Source: Nocardia cyriacigeorgica
Lineage (GTDB): Bacteria > Actinomycetota > Actinomycetes > Mycobacteriales > Mycobacteriaceae
DNA length: 64,000 nt
Reading direction: 5' to 3'
Assembly (NCBI RefSeq): GCF_029868385.1
Contig: NZ_JARWNX010000062.1
Coordinates: forward strand, 248,001 to 312,000
A model generated the notes under the pieces. That model saw nothing but the letters and a program-made list of their open reading frames with translations, was not told where the DNA came from and searched no databases. Positions 7,636 through 15,627 of this stretch are shown in pieces; position 1 is the first letter of the stretch; the number at the start of each line of letters is the position of its first letter. The translations under genes were made by a program, and so were the position numbers.

Positions 7636-8493
7636 ATGCCAGCACCCGCGACCACGCCCCCTCCCGAGGCCGATTCGGCGCCCGGCTCCGATCCGGTGCC
7701 GCAGCGGTCACGTCCGGCGCTGTCGCCTTCGCGAGCAATGGATTTCAAGCAGTGCCCGCTCAAGTACCGTCTGCGCGCGATCGATCGGATACCGGAACCG
7801 CCCGGACGGCACGCGGTACGCGGCACGGTGGTCCACGCGGTGCTCGAGGATCTCTACGTCCTGCCCGCGGCACAGCGATCACCCGACCGCGCCGAGTCGC
7901 TGGCCGGTCCCGCATGGGAGCGGGTGCTCGCCGAACGCCCCGAGATCGCCGATCTGGTCGCCGACGACGGGCTCGAGCCATTCCTCGAGGAGGTTCGCGG
8001 CCTGGTGCGTGCCTACTACCGGCTGGAGGATCCGACCGGATTCGATCCCGAGTCGTGCGAGTCCCGCGTCGAGGTCGAGCTGCCCGACGGCGTGCTGCTG
8101 CGCGGATTCGTCGACCGGATCGATGTGGCGCCCACCGGTGAGCTGCGGGTGGTCGATTACAAGACCGGACGTGCGCCACGGGTCGAACACGAGACCAAGG
8201 CGCTGTTCCAGCTGAAGTTCTACGCACTGGTCATGCTGCGCACCCGTGGTGTGGTCCCGGCCCAGCTGCGGCTGATCTACCTCGCCGATGAGCAGATCCT
8301 CACCTACACCCCCGACGAGGAGGAACTCACCCGCTTCGAGCGGACGCTCGCGGCACTGTGGCAGGCCATCCGGGAAGCGGGCAGCACCGGGAACTTCCCG
8401 CCCAGCACCAGCTGGCTGTGCGGGTACTGCGATTTCAAGCACCTGTGCCCCGAATACGGCGGTACGCCACCGCCGTATCCGGGTTGGCCGTAG
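7636..8493 (+). CDS. RecB/Cas4-like PD-(D/E)XK nuclease with Fe-S cysteines
   Basis: About 285 residues, the counterpart of Rv2119. The N-terminal SPSRAMDFKQCPLKYR carries the first Cys of a likely 4Fe-4S cluster. The nuclease core shows an acidic motif LRGFVDRID and the DYKTG (D-x-K) catalytic motif. The C-terminal segment WLCGYCDFKHLCPEYGG supplies three more Cys. This four-Cys arrangement is that of AddB/Cas4-type exonucleases. A role in DNA end processing is likely; the partner helicase is not in the window. ATG 7636 aligns best with family N-termini; an upstream ATG at 7579 would add a poorly conserved extension. Confidence 0.85.
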   Translation: MPAPATTPPPEADSAPGSDPVPQRSRPALSPSRAMDFKQCPLKYRLRAIDRIPEPPGRHAVRGTVVHAVLEDLYVLPAAQRSPDRAESLAGPAWERVLAERPEIADLVADDGLEPFLEEVRGLVRAYYRLEDPTGFDPESCESRVEVELPDGVLLRGFVDRIDVAPTGELRVVDYKTGRAPRVEHETKALFQLKFYALVMLRTRGVVPAQLRLIYLADEQILTYTPDEEELTRFERTLAALWQAIREAGSTGNFPPSTSWLCGYCDFKHLCPEYGGTPPPYPGWP

Positions 8494-8552
8494 GTTCCCG
8501 AATCACCGGAGCAGACCTTCGCCGAATCGGTCTCGGACTGATACCACCCGGT

Positions 8553-9731
8553 CTACGGGGTGAAGTTGTGGAACAGCAGCACCGAAAGCCCAAGACCGAC
8601 AACGAGGTTCACTCCGGCCGCGGCGCCGAAGACGATCACCGGACGTGCACCGGCGGCACGCAGCCCACGCAACGAGAATTCCAGACCGATCGAGACGAAG
8701 GCCAGGATCAGGAACCAGGTGCGCAGATCGTTGACGGTGGCGATATGCGCGGCGCCGGTGGTCGCGTCCACGGCCTGCACGTACAGGGTGCCGATGATCG
8801 AGGCGGCGACGAAGCCGAGCACGAATTTCGGGAAGCGGTCCCAGAATTCGCGCACCGACGGCAGCGCGGCTCCCTTTGCGCGCTCCACCCGCAGGGTGAA
8901 GTAGGCGGTCAAGGCGATGGCGACGCCTCCGATGAGCGCGTTCTGCGTCGTCTTGACGATCGCCGCGATCTGCAAGGTCTGCTCACCGGCGATCGCCCCC
9001 GAGGCCGCGACGGCCGCCGTGGTGTCGATATTGCCGCCGATCCACGCACCGGCCACCGCGTCCGGCAGCCCGAACAGTCCGGCCAGCCAGGGCAGCAGGA
9101 AGATCGACGGCAACGCGAAGATGATCACCAGCGAGGCCGCGTAGGCGATCTGCTCCCGTTTCGCCTGTACCGCTCCCGCCGCGGCGATCGCGGCGCTGAC
9201 CCCGCAGATCGATACCGCCGAGGCCAGCAGCGCCCGCAGCTTGTCGTCGAGGCCGAGGCGACCGCCCAGCCACCAGGCGAAGCCGAACACCGCGGTGATG
9301 AGCAGCAATGCTTGCGCGATCGCGGGTCCCGCCGCTGTCGCCAGCACCTTCAGGTTGATCGAGGCGCCGAGCAGCACCACCCCGGTCTTGATGAAGAACT
9401 CGGTGCGGAATCCGACCGAAAGCCGCTCACGCAGGCCCAGTTTCGTGAGCGCCACATTGCCGAGCAGGCCGAGCGCGATGGCGTACACCGGGTATTCGAT
9501 CGTCTTCGCCACCCGACGCAGCGGTGTATCGGCGGTCCAGTCGGGCACGTGTGTCTCGAAGTACCGGGCCAGCGCCCCGAGCAGCAGTACCACCGCCACG
9601 CCGCCCGCCACGGCGGCGGGCGTACCCACCGCGACCGGACGCAGCGCCTCGGTCTCCGACCGCACCGGGCGGCCGGTTTCGGCGGTATCAGCGCCGGTGG
9701 GGTGCGGCGCTGCGGATTCGGGTCCGGCCAT
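8553..9731 (-). CDS. YeiH-family putative sulfate exporter (main subunit)
   Basis: 392 residues with about ten membrane segments. Family hallmarks include the glycine-rich GVVLLGASINL, the AVSICGVSAAIAA segment and the GGNIDTTAAVAASG loop. The family (UPF0324) is named a putative sulfate exporter, but the substrate is poorly established. ATG 9731 overlaps the TGA stop of an upstream 44-codon frame by one base. That frame encodes what looks like the missing N-terminal helix of longer family members. The first about 35 residues of this protein are hydrophilic. Confidence 0.88.
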   Translation of the reverse strand: MAGPESAAPHPTGADTAETGRPVRSETEALRPVAVGTPAAVAGGVAVVLLLGALARYFETHVPDWTADTPLRRVAKTIEYPVYAIALGLLGNVALTKLGLRERLSVGFRTEFFIKTGVVLLGASINLKVLATAAGPAIAQALLLITAVFGFAWWLGGRLGLDDKLRALLASAVSICGVSAAIAAAGAVQAKREQIAYAASLVIIFALPSIFLLPWLAGLFGLPDAVAGAWIGGNIDTTAAVAASGAIAGEQTLQIAAIVKTTQNALIGGVAIALTAYFTLRVERAKGAALPSVREFWDRFPKFVLGFVAASIIGTLYVQAVDATTGAAHIATVNDLRTWFLILAFVSIGLEFSLRGLRAAGARPVIVFGAAAGVNLVVGLGLSVLLFHNFTP

Positions 9732-9865
9732 CACGGCACCAGCCAGTCCGGGATCAGCCCGGTCAGGACCAGGCCGAGCAGGACGAGACCGACCACGGTG
9801 GCCGACCAGTCCTCATTCCAGCGGATACCGCGGCCCGAACGACCGTCGGGTGGTGTGTGCGACAC
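9731..9865 (-). CDS. 44-residue membrane peptide coupled to the YeiH-like gene
   Basis: Short frame starting at GTG 9865, with AAGGAG eight bases upstream, and ending at TGA 9731-9733, which shares one base with the next ATG. The product has a polar half with RWNEDW, then a single hydrophobic helix (VVGLVLLGLVLTGLIP). Longer YeiH-family proteins from other bacteria begin with a similar E-D-W followed by a helix, so this may be their first segment encoded separately. Strong ribosome binding site, high GC3 and stop/start coupling support translation. Stable association with the transporter is inferred. Confidence 0.65.
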   Translation of the reverse strand: MSHTPPDGRSGRGIRWNEDWSATVVGLVLLGLVLTGLIPDWLVP

Positions 9866-9950
9866 GGGGATGGCTCCTTGCGTTCCTCATCGAGGGCCGC
9901 AAAGTAGCAACGCCGGGGTGTCCGGCACACGGGTTGAACTCACGGTGAGG

Positions 9951-9977
9951 CGAACCCCGGCCCTGGACCGGGGTTCG
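9951..9977 (-). terminator. Terminator of the hisE-hisG unit
   Basis: Perfect 10-bp inverted repeat (CGAACCCCGG, 7-base loop, CCGGGGTTCG) beginning 10 bases past the hisG stop codon; no U-tract. Confidence 0.7.
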
Positions 9978-9986
9978 GTGCACCAC

Positions 9987-10838
9987 TCAGAAGGCTCGGC
10001 AGGACCGGATATCGGTGGCGAGGATCGCTTTGGCGCCCAGGTCGGCGAGCTGATCCATCACCGAGTTGCCCAGCTTGCGCGGTACGAGGGCGCGCACCGC
10101 CACCCAGTCGGGGTCGGTCAACGGCGATACGGTGGGCGATTCCAGGCCGGGGGTGATCTGGGCGGCCTGCTCGAGCAGGGTTTTGGGGCAGTCGTAGTCG
10201 AGCATCAGGTACTGCTGGGCGAATACGACGCCCTTGACCCGGTCGATGAGCTGATTACGAGCCTTGTCGTCGCGGTCGGAGCCCTCGCGCTCGATCAGCA
10301 CGCCCTCCGAATCGCACAGCGAATCACCGAAGGCGATCAGATTGTGCTGACGCAGGGTGCGGCCGGAGCCGACCACGTCCGCGATGGCGTCGGCGACGCC
10401 GAGCTGAATGGAGATCTCCACCGCGCCGTCGAGCCGGATGACCTCGGCCTCGATACCGCGCTTGGCGAGATCCGACAGCACCAGATTCGGGTAGGAGGTG
10501 GCGATGCGCTTGTCGGCGAGATCCTCGACGGTCCAGTCGCGCCCGGCGGGGGCCGCGTACCGGAAGGTGGAGCCGCCGAATCCGAGACCGAGACGCTCGA
10601 TCACCGGTGCCGCGGAATCGAGTGCGAGATCGCGGCCGGTGATGCCGAGATCGAGTTCACCCGAGCCCACGTAGATGGCGATGTCCTTGGGCCGCAGGAA
10701 GAAGAACTCCACCTGGTTGGACAGATCGAGGACGGTCAGATCGCGGGAATCGGTGCGCTTACGGTAGCCGGCCTCGGACAGGATCGATACGGCCGATTCG
10801 GAGAGTGCGCCTTTGTTGGGGACTGCGACGCGCAGCAT
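9987..10838 (-). CDS. hisG: ATP phosphoribosyltransferase (long form) HisG
   Basis: 283 residues. HisG joins ATP and PRPP in the first step of histidine synthesis. Visible are the N-terminal LRVAVPNKGALSE, the central DLGITGRDL, the PRPP-binding loop around ADAIADVVGSGRTL, and the C-terminal ACT-like regulatory domain of the long form (from about residue 210) that gives feedback inhibition by histidine. It lies downstream of hisE on the same strand, 48 bases apart, as in mycobacteria. A hairpin terminator follows. Confidence 0.95.
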   Translation of the reverse strand: MLRVAVPNKGALSESAVSILSEAGYRKRTDSRDLTVLDLSNQVEFFFLRPKDIAIYVGSGELDLGITGRDLALDSAAPVIERLGLGFGGSTFRYAAPAGRDWTVEDLADKRIATSYPNLVLSDLAKRGIEAEVIRLDGAVEISIQLGVADAIADVVGSGRTLRQHNLIAFGDSLCDSEGVLIEREGSDRDDKARNQLIDRVKGVVFAQQYLMLDYDCPKTLLEQAAQITPGLESPTVSPLTDPDWVAVRALVPRKLGNSVMDQLADLGAKAILATDIRSCRAF

Positions 10839-10886
10839 GGGAGGGGTCCTTTCGGGAGGGAGAACGACTGCGGATTCGAGCGGACG

Positions 10887-11150
10887 TCACAGATGTCGGT
10901 AGACGTCCTCGAGCCGCAGCCCACGGCCCACCATCAGCACCTGCACCCAGTACAGCAGCTGTGAGATCTCCTCGGCGAGCGATTCGTCGCTCTCGTGCTC
11001 GGCGGCCAGCCACACCTCACCGGCCTCTTCGAGCACCTTCTTGCCCTGGGTATGCACGCCCGCGTCCAGCGCGGCCACCGTCCCCGACCCCTCGGGGCGG
11101 GTGACGGCACGATCCTGGAGCTCGGCGAACAGGCCCTCGAAAGTCTTCAC
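10887..11150 (-). CDS. hisE: Phosphoribosyl-ATP pyrophosphatase HisE
   Basis: 87 residues from GTG 11150 (VKTFEGLFAEL), matching the mycobacterial HisE start; an open frame continues upstream but is not conserved in character. The MazG-like four-helix motif KKVLEEAGEVWLAAEH carries the metal-binding Glu residues, with a downstream EEISQLLYW helix. HisE hydrolyses phosphoribosyl-ATP, the second step of histidine synthesis. It is followed by hisG. The ribosome binding site is weak, and the acyltransferase gene ends 93 bases upstream. Confidence 0.92.
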   Translation of the reverse strand: MKTFEGLFAELQDRAVTRPEGSGTVAALDAGVHTQGKKVLEEAGEVWLAAEHESDESLAEEISQLLYWVQVLMVGRGLRLEDVYRHL

Positions 11151-11242
11151 GGGTTGCCATTGTTTCAGACCCCCGCAAACCGTTTCCGGTCGAGTGGTGT
11201 CCGCCCGGCACTCGGCCCGCCGGACACCACTCGATCCGCCCG

Positions 11243-13057
11243 TCACCGCGGCGCGAGCAGCGTTTCCAGGTCGGCGACGGCGGTGCGCAGGTGCCCGGCG
11301 AAGGCGTGCATCTGGTCGGCGACCGGCGCGGGGGTGGCCAGGTACAGATTCCAGCGATCGGGCAGCAGCACATAGGCCACGCCGATGCAGCGGGGGCTGG
11401 TGGAGCCGAAACCGAAGTACCGGATGTTGACCGACGGCGCCGAGCTGGTGCTCAGGTAGTCGTCACGCATGATCGTCCAGCCGGGGCTGGTGTAGAGCGC
11501 GATCGGCTCGGTCACGCCCAGCTCGGCGCCGCGGCGGCGCTGGATCCACTCCAGCTCCCACAGATGCTGCTCCGGCGCCGCACCGGTCTGGCATTGTTTG
11601 GCCCGCGCCACATGCGCGGCGGCGGCCGCGCGGGCCGCGGCGAGGCGGGTATCGGCATCGGCGGACTCGTCCTGCATGGCGTCGACGAACGCCACCATCT
11701 CCGGGGTGATCACCCGCATCGCCTCGGTGCGCCCGTTGCGATACTGCCGGGTGGCGATGGACTCGTAGGTGGCGCCGGTGATGCCCTTGCTGCGCCGGTG
11801 GGCCAGCTGATAGCTCAGTTGGGCGAAGGCGTCCGGGGAGATCCCGAGCTGTTTGGCCTTCGCGGTCCCGAAATCGTCGAACGACACCGTGGTGGTGGCG
11901 TTCTCGGCGGCGTAGTGGGCGAATGCCGCACCGGCCGCGCCGATCTCACCGCGCTGCTGCGCGCTGAGCCGGAACTCGATCGGCTCCACCACCGGCAGCC
12001 CCTGCGGGCGGGCGCCGGACCGTTCGCCGTGTTCGGCGGCGGTGGTCTCGAGCAGGGTGTCGACGAACGACAGGATGGTGGTGCCGTCCAGACCGCAGTG
12101 CTCGACATTGATGCCCGCCTGACCGTCGGCGAAGACGATGAACGACACCGATTTGTCGAACCACCGGTTGGCGCTGTCACCGTGCAGCAGGATGTCGCAG
12201 GCCTGGGTTTCATCGCGCGGCGCGAAATCCTCGAGGCATACGCAGAACAGCGCCGTCTCGATGGTGTCGAGCGCGGCGGCATTGTGCGGATCGGCGAGCA
12301 GATCGGCCCGGCTGCGCGCCCAGTCCGCACGCGGCAAGGTGGTCAGATGGCCGACCGCGGTATCGGTGGCGGCGTACTTCGATCCGGCCTTGAGCACGGC
12401 GCGCAGGCCGTCGGTCAGGTCCTCGAAGCCGTGCGGTGCGCCATCGGCTCCGATGACCTCCATCCGGAACATGCTGCCCCGGTGGAAGACCACGATATGG
12501 CGGGCGTCGGACGGGCCCGGCCATTCGGGGCTGTAGGGCACGCGCACCGTGTCCTGCTCCACGCCGGGGATCCGGGTCTCGGAGAACAGGTATTTGTTCT
12601 GCCACATCGACAGCTGCTGACCGCGCTGGGTGACCGGCGGAATCTCCTCCCGGTCCAGGGCGAGCTTGTAATCGACGGCCGCGGCGACGATCCCCGCCGC
12701 CCGCTCCACCTGACCGGCGCTGGTGGAGGCCGCGAGGGTGGTGTCGTCGCGGAACAGGAAGAAGAAGTTGGCGTTGAGCGCGATCCGGTCGCGCCGACCC
12801 AGATACCGCGACGGCCAGAACTCGTCGAGCCAGCTGCCGACGCCGGGGGTGGCGTCGTAGTCGCGCAGTGCGGTGTCCAGGCTCCGGCCCGGTCCGTCGG
12901 GGCGCAGCAGATCGGCGACGGCGGACTCGGTGGCGGCGAGTTCTTCGGCGGTCAGCAGCGGCGTGCACCACTCCAGGAAACGGCTACAGCTGTCCTCCAG
13001 GGTCGGTAGCGGTACCCGGGGCAGCTGGTCCTCGGCGGCAAACGTGCGTTCGGTCAA
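11243..13057 (-). CDS. Carnitine/choline acyltransferase-family protein
   Basis: 604 residues across the whole length of the carnitine acyltransferase family. The N-terminus PRVPLPTLEDSCSRFLEW is the family's first motif. The catalytic His lies in NVEHCGLDGT at about residue 320, and the C-terminal block SPRCIGVAYVLLPDRWNLYL is present. Known enzymes move acyl groups between CoA and the hydroxyl of carnitine or choline. Bacterial members are uncommon. The start is TTG 13057 with GAGGA seven bases upstream. It is the last gene of a cassette with a methyltransferase (27 bases upstream) and an Fe(II)/2-oxoglutarate oxygenase, so the acceptor may be a hydroxylated, perhaps methylated, small molecule rather than carnitine. 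Confidence 0.85.
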   Translation of the reverse strand: MTERTFAAEDQLPRVPLPTLEDSCSRFLEWCTPLLTAEELAATESAVADLLRPDGPGRSLDTALRDYDATPGVGSWLDEFWPSRYLGRRDRIALNANFFFLFRDDTTLAASTSAGQVERAAGIVAAAVDYKLALDREEIPPVTQRGQQLSMWQNKYLFSETRIPGVEQDTVRVPYSPEWPGPSDARHIVVFHRGSMFRMEVIGADGAPHGFEDLTDGLRAVLKAGSKYAATDTAVGHLTTLPRADWARSRADLLADPHNAAALDTIETALFCVCLEDFAPRDETQACDILLHGDSANRWFDKSVSFIVFADGQAGINVEHCGLDGTTILSFVDTLLETTAAEHGERSGARPQGLPVVEPIEFRLSAQQRGEIGAAGAAFAHYAAENATTTVSFDDFGTAKAKQLGISPDAFAQLSYQLAHRRSKGITGATYESIATRQYRNGRTEAMRVITPEMVAFVDAMQDESADADTRLAAARAAAAAHVARAKQCQTGAAPEQHLWELEWIQRRRGAELGVTEPIALYTSPGWTIMRDDYLSTSSAPSVNIRYFGFGSTSPRCIGVAYVLLPDRWNLYLATPAPVADQMHAFAGHLRTAVADLETLLAPR

Positions 13058-13083
13058 GTCGGATTCCTCGGTGTCGGTATGTG

Positions 13084-13887
13084 TCAGGCGGCGGGGCGGG
13101 AGATGTAGAGATTGGCGTAGAGCCAGCCGCTGTCTTCCCGGTCGGTCGGATCGATTCCGTTGGCGGACAGAGTATTCAACACCTGCGCCTGTTCGGCATC
13201 CGAGGCGAAGCGGCGCTGGGCGAAATCGCCTGGCAGCTGCTCGGTGCGGTAGCCGAGGGCCGCAAGCTCACCCTCGATCGCGTCGAAGCCGTACATACGC
13301 AAGACGAAGTGTGCCATCCACGGCCTGCGTTCGGGGTGGGCGGTGGCGACCCGCAGCAGGGTCTTCTCGGTGACGTAGCCGATACATCCGGTCGAGATCA
13401 CCAGATCGGCGGCGGCCAGCACCGCGCGCTGTTCGTCGGTGGGGTCGGTGGCTTCCAGGTCCGCGTGCACGGTGTCGTGTAGTAGGCCCGCGGCCTCGGC
13501 GTAGGCGAGGGCGGGGCGGGCGGCGTCCATGCCGACGAACCGGACCTCGGGGCGGACATCTTCGGCGGCGAGCCTGGCGCGGTCCCTGGCGATCAGCTCG
13601 GCGGGATCGTCGGCGCCGCGGTAGTGCTCCCCCAGGTCGTCGATGGTCGTGTCCAGTCGCAGCAGGGCCGCGTTGACGCCGTAGGAGCAGCCGATGTCGA
13701 GGACCGTCGGCGCCTCGACCCCGGTGGCCGCGTGGTATTCGGCGAGCTGCTGCTCGAAATGCGGCTTCGCCAGTTGCGGGATGCAGTAATCCAATTCGGC
13801 CATGCGCGCGTAGTACTCGCGCGGATCGGGGCGGTCGTAGATGTCGTCGAAGGAGGCTTTCCCGGTGGTGTGCATAGGCACGGACAC
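13084..13887 (-). CDS. SAM-dependent methyltransferase
   Basis: 267 residues. Class I methyltransferase fold with motif I VLDIGCSYGVNAALL (about residues 60-75), an acidic region after strand 2 and a later LVISTGCIGYV strand. The C-terminal part is not diagnostic of a named subfamily. GTG 13887 is chosen because AGAGGAA lies upstream; an ATG four codons later is possible. It stands between the oxygenase and the acyltransferase with gaps of about 30 bases, so a shared pathway is likely. Whether it methylates N, O or C cannot be told. Confidence 0.85.
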   Translation of the reverse strand: MSVPMHTTGKASFDDIYDRPDPREYYARMAELDYCIPQLAKPHFEQQLAEYHAATGVEAPTVLDIGCSYGVNAALLRLDTTIDDLGEHYRGADDPAELIARDRARLAAEDVRPEVRFVGMDAARPALAYAEAAGLLHDTVHADLEATDPTDEQRAVLAAADLVISTGCIGYVTEKTLLRVATAHPERRPWMAHFVLRMYGFDAIEGELAALGYRTEQLPGDFAQRRFASDAEQAQVLNTLSANGIDPTDREDSGWLYANLYISRPAA

Positions 13888-13917
13888 GATGGTTCCTCTC
13901 GGGTCGAACTGTGCTGC

Positions 13918-14778
13918 TCAGTCGAGTAGCCGGTCGCCACGGACGGCGTCGGCCGCGGCATGATGATCCGACAGCACCCGCCCGAAGAGCTGGCGGGTGC
14001 GTTCCACGGTGCCGATGACACCGGGTCGGTCGCTGTAGGCGAAGATCGCCGTATGCCGTTGGGTTCGGCCGTTCACCGGGGAGACCCGATGCAGGGAGTA
14101 ACGACCCTGGAACAGTTGCAGATCGCCGGGGCGCAGCTCGAGCCGCTGAATCAGCCCCTCACTCGATCCGTTCAGCACCGCGCGCACATCGTCGAGGTTC
14201 TCCGCGTGCGGTGAGCGGATGCCGGGGCAGTATTCGAAGACACCGCCCGCCTCCGGCGCCTGCGTGAGCATGCTGACGGTGTACTCGTTGGTGTCGAAAT
14301 GCCACGGATGCGACATGCCGGGTGCGACGACGTTGAGCACCAGACCGGCGAGTGGATCGGCGAATTCGTGCAGTCCGGGCAGTTCGAAGCAGTCGGCGAT
14401 GAAGCGTTGGAACTGCTGGCTCACGTAGAGCTGCTGGATCAGCGCGTCGGTGGGGATGCGGTCGCGCGGGACGAAGGCGTTACCGCGCTCGAGCACGATG
14501 CGGCCCGGATGATCTTCGGGCAGTTCGGTATCGAGCGGGATGTTGTAGGCATTGACCCGCTCCACCTGATAGTGCGCGTGCGGCGCCATCTGCTCACCTT
14601 GGGACCGCAGCCGCTCATGCAGCTCGGGCCGGATGAATTCGCGCAGTACGGTGCATCCGTCCTGCGCCAGATCTGCGCGCGCCGCCGCCACCGCCGCGCG
14701 CAAGCCTGCGCTGTCGGGGTCGGTGATCGGAAAGCGAGTGGTGTCGACGATCTCGTCCAGGGCTACCGTCGCTGCCAT
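13918..14778 (-). CDS. Fe(II)/2-oxoglutarate-dependent oxygenase (HalD/BesD/PhyH-like)
   Basis: 286 residues of the phytanoyl-CoA dioxygenase superfamily. The metal-binding HxD is seen in HPWHFDTNEYTV (about residues 137-148). The distal His is probably in YSLHRVSPV, with the 2-oxoglutarate-binding Arg a few residues later (NGRTQRHTAIFAYS). The family includes the HalD/BesD amino-acid halogenases, in which the Asp of HxD is replaced by Gly. Here Asp is kept, which predicts hydroxylation rather than halogenation. First gene of the three-gene cassette. The substrate is unknown; a free amino acid or a betaine is plausible. Confidence 0.82.
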   Translation of the reverse strand: MAATVALDEIVDTTRFPITDPDSAGLRAAVAAARADLAQDGCTVLREFIRPELHERLRSQGEQMAPHAHYQVERVNAYNIPLDTELPEDHPGRIVLERGNAFVPRDRIPTDALIQQLYVSQQFQRFIADCFELPGLHEFADPLAGLVLNVVAPGMSHPWHFDTNEYTVSMLTQAPEAGGVFEYCPGIRSPHAENLDDVRAVLNGSSEGLIQRLELRPGDLQLFQGRYSLHRVSPVNGRTQRHTAIFAYSDRPGVIGTVERTRQLFGRVLSDHHAAADAVRGDRLLD

Positions 14779-14918
14779 AGCGACATTGTTATCGGACTAT
14801 TCCCGACACGCCCGGGTTTTCCTGAGATAGGCGGTGACAATCGTCACGAACCGCTCGGTATTGTTGTGCGGCAAGGTAGTTCGACCAGGGCAAATGTCCG
14901 AATCAGCGGCGGCGCCGC

Positions 14919-15605
14919 TCAGGCGTGATCCCACGGGTATCGCGTGCGCAGCACATCGTGCAGATCCGCCACCGACAGCGCGACGAGCGAATCGCGCTGG
15001 GAACGGGTGGGTGCTTCGGGGACCGCGATCTCACAGGGCACCACGAGCACCGCACAGCCCGCCGCCTCGGCGGCGGCCGCACCGGTCGGCGAGTCCTCGA
15101 TCGCCACACAGACTTTCGGATCGAGTCCGAGCAGTTCGGCCGCGCGCAGATAGACACCGGGATCGGGTTTGCCGTGCGGCACCTCGTCACCGCAGACCGA
15201 CGCGTCGAAGTATTCGCGCCCGAGAGTGTCGAGCCCGAATTCGGCGAGCGAACGCTTGGTGTTGGTCACCAGGGCGCTCGGCAGCCCGGCGGCCCGGACC
15301 ATCGCCAGCGCGTCCTTCGCGCCGGGACGCCACGGAATGGGTTGGGCCATCAACTCGGTGACCCGGCGTTCGAGGAAGCCACCCGCGGCGCGCATCGCCT
15401 CGGGTTCCGGGTCGAGACCGAGACCGGTGAACACGATGCGCAACGCGTTGGGGCCGGAGGCGCCAATGAGGGAACGGCGGATCTCGTCGGTCATCCGCGA
15501 GCCGAGTTCGACCGCGAGATCGCGCACCGCGATATCCCACAGCTTCTCCGAATCCAGCAGCGTGCCGTCCATATCCCACAGCACGCCGGCCAGCCGCGTG
15601 TTCAC
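14919..15605 (-). CDS. HAD-superfamily phosphatase (beta-PGM-like)
   Basis: 228 residues. HAD motif I LWDMDGTLLDS (nucleophile and acid Asp), motif II LVTNTKRS, and motifs III/IV in GKPDPGVYLRAAELLG and CVAIEDSPTGAAAA are all present. The helical cap between motifs I and II places it in the beta-phosphoglucomutase-like subfamily, which mostly dephosphorylates small phosphometabolites. The start codon is 22 bases from the end of the kinase gene, so the two may be cotranscribed. The substrate is unknown. Confidence 0.88.
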   Translation of the reverse strand: MNTRLAGVLWDMDGTLLDSEKLWDIAVRDLAVELGSRMTDEIRRSLIGASGPNALRIVFTGLGLDPEPEAMRAAGGFLERRVTELMAQPIPWRPGAKDALAMVRAAGLPSALVTNTKRSLAEFGLDTLGREYFDASVCGDEVPHGKPDPGVYLRAAELLGLDPKVCVAIEDSPTGAAAAEAAGCAVLVVPCEIAVPEAPTRSQRDSLVALSVADLHDVLRTRYPWDHA

Positions 15606-15627
15606 TCGTTCGCTCCCTTGTCGTCCC

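Noticed and set aside
13918..14778. Reading the oxygenase as a halogenase
   Set aside because: Its metal motif keeps Asp (HFD); known Fe(II)/2-oxoglutarate halogenases have Gly or Ala at this position.
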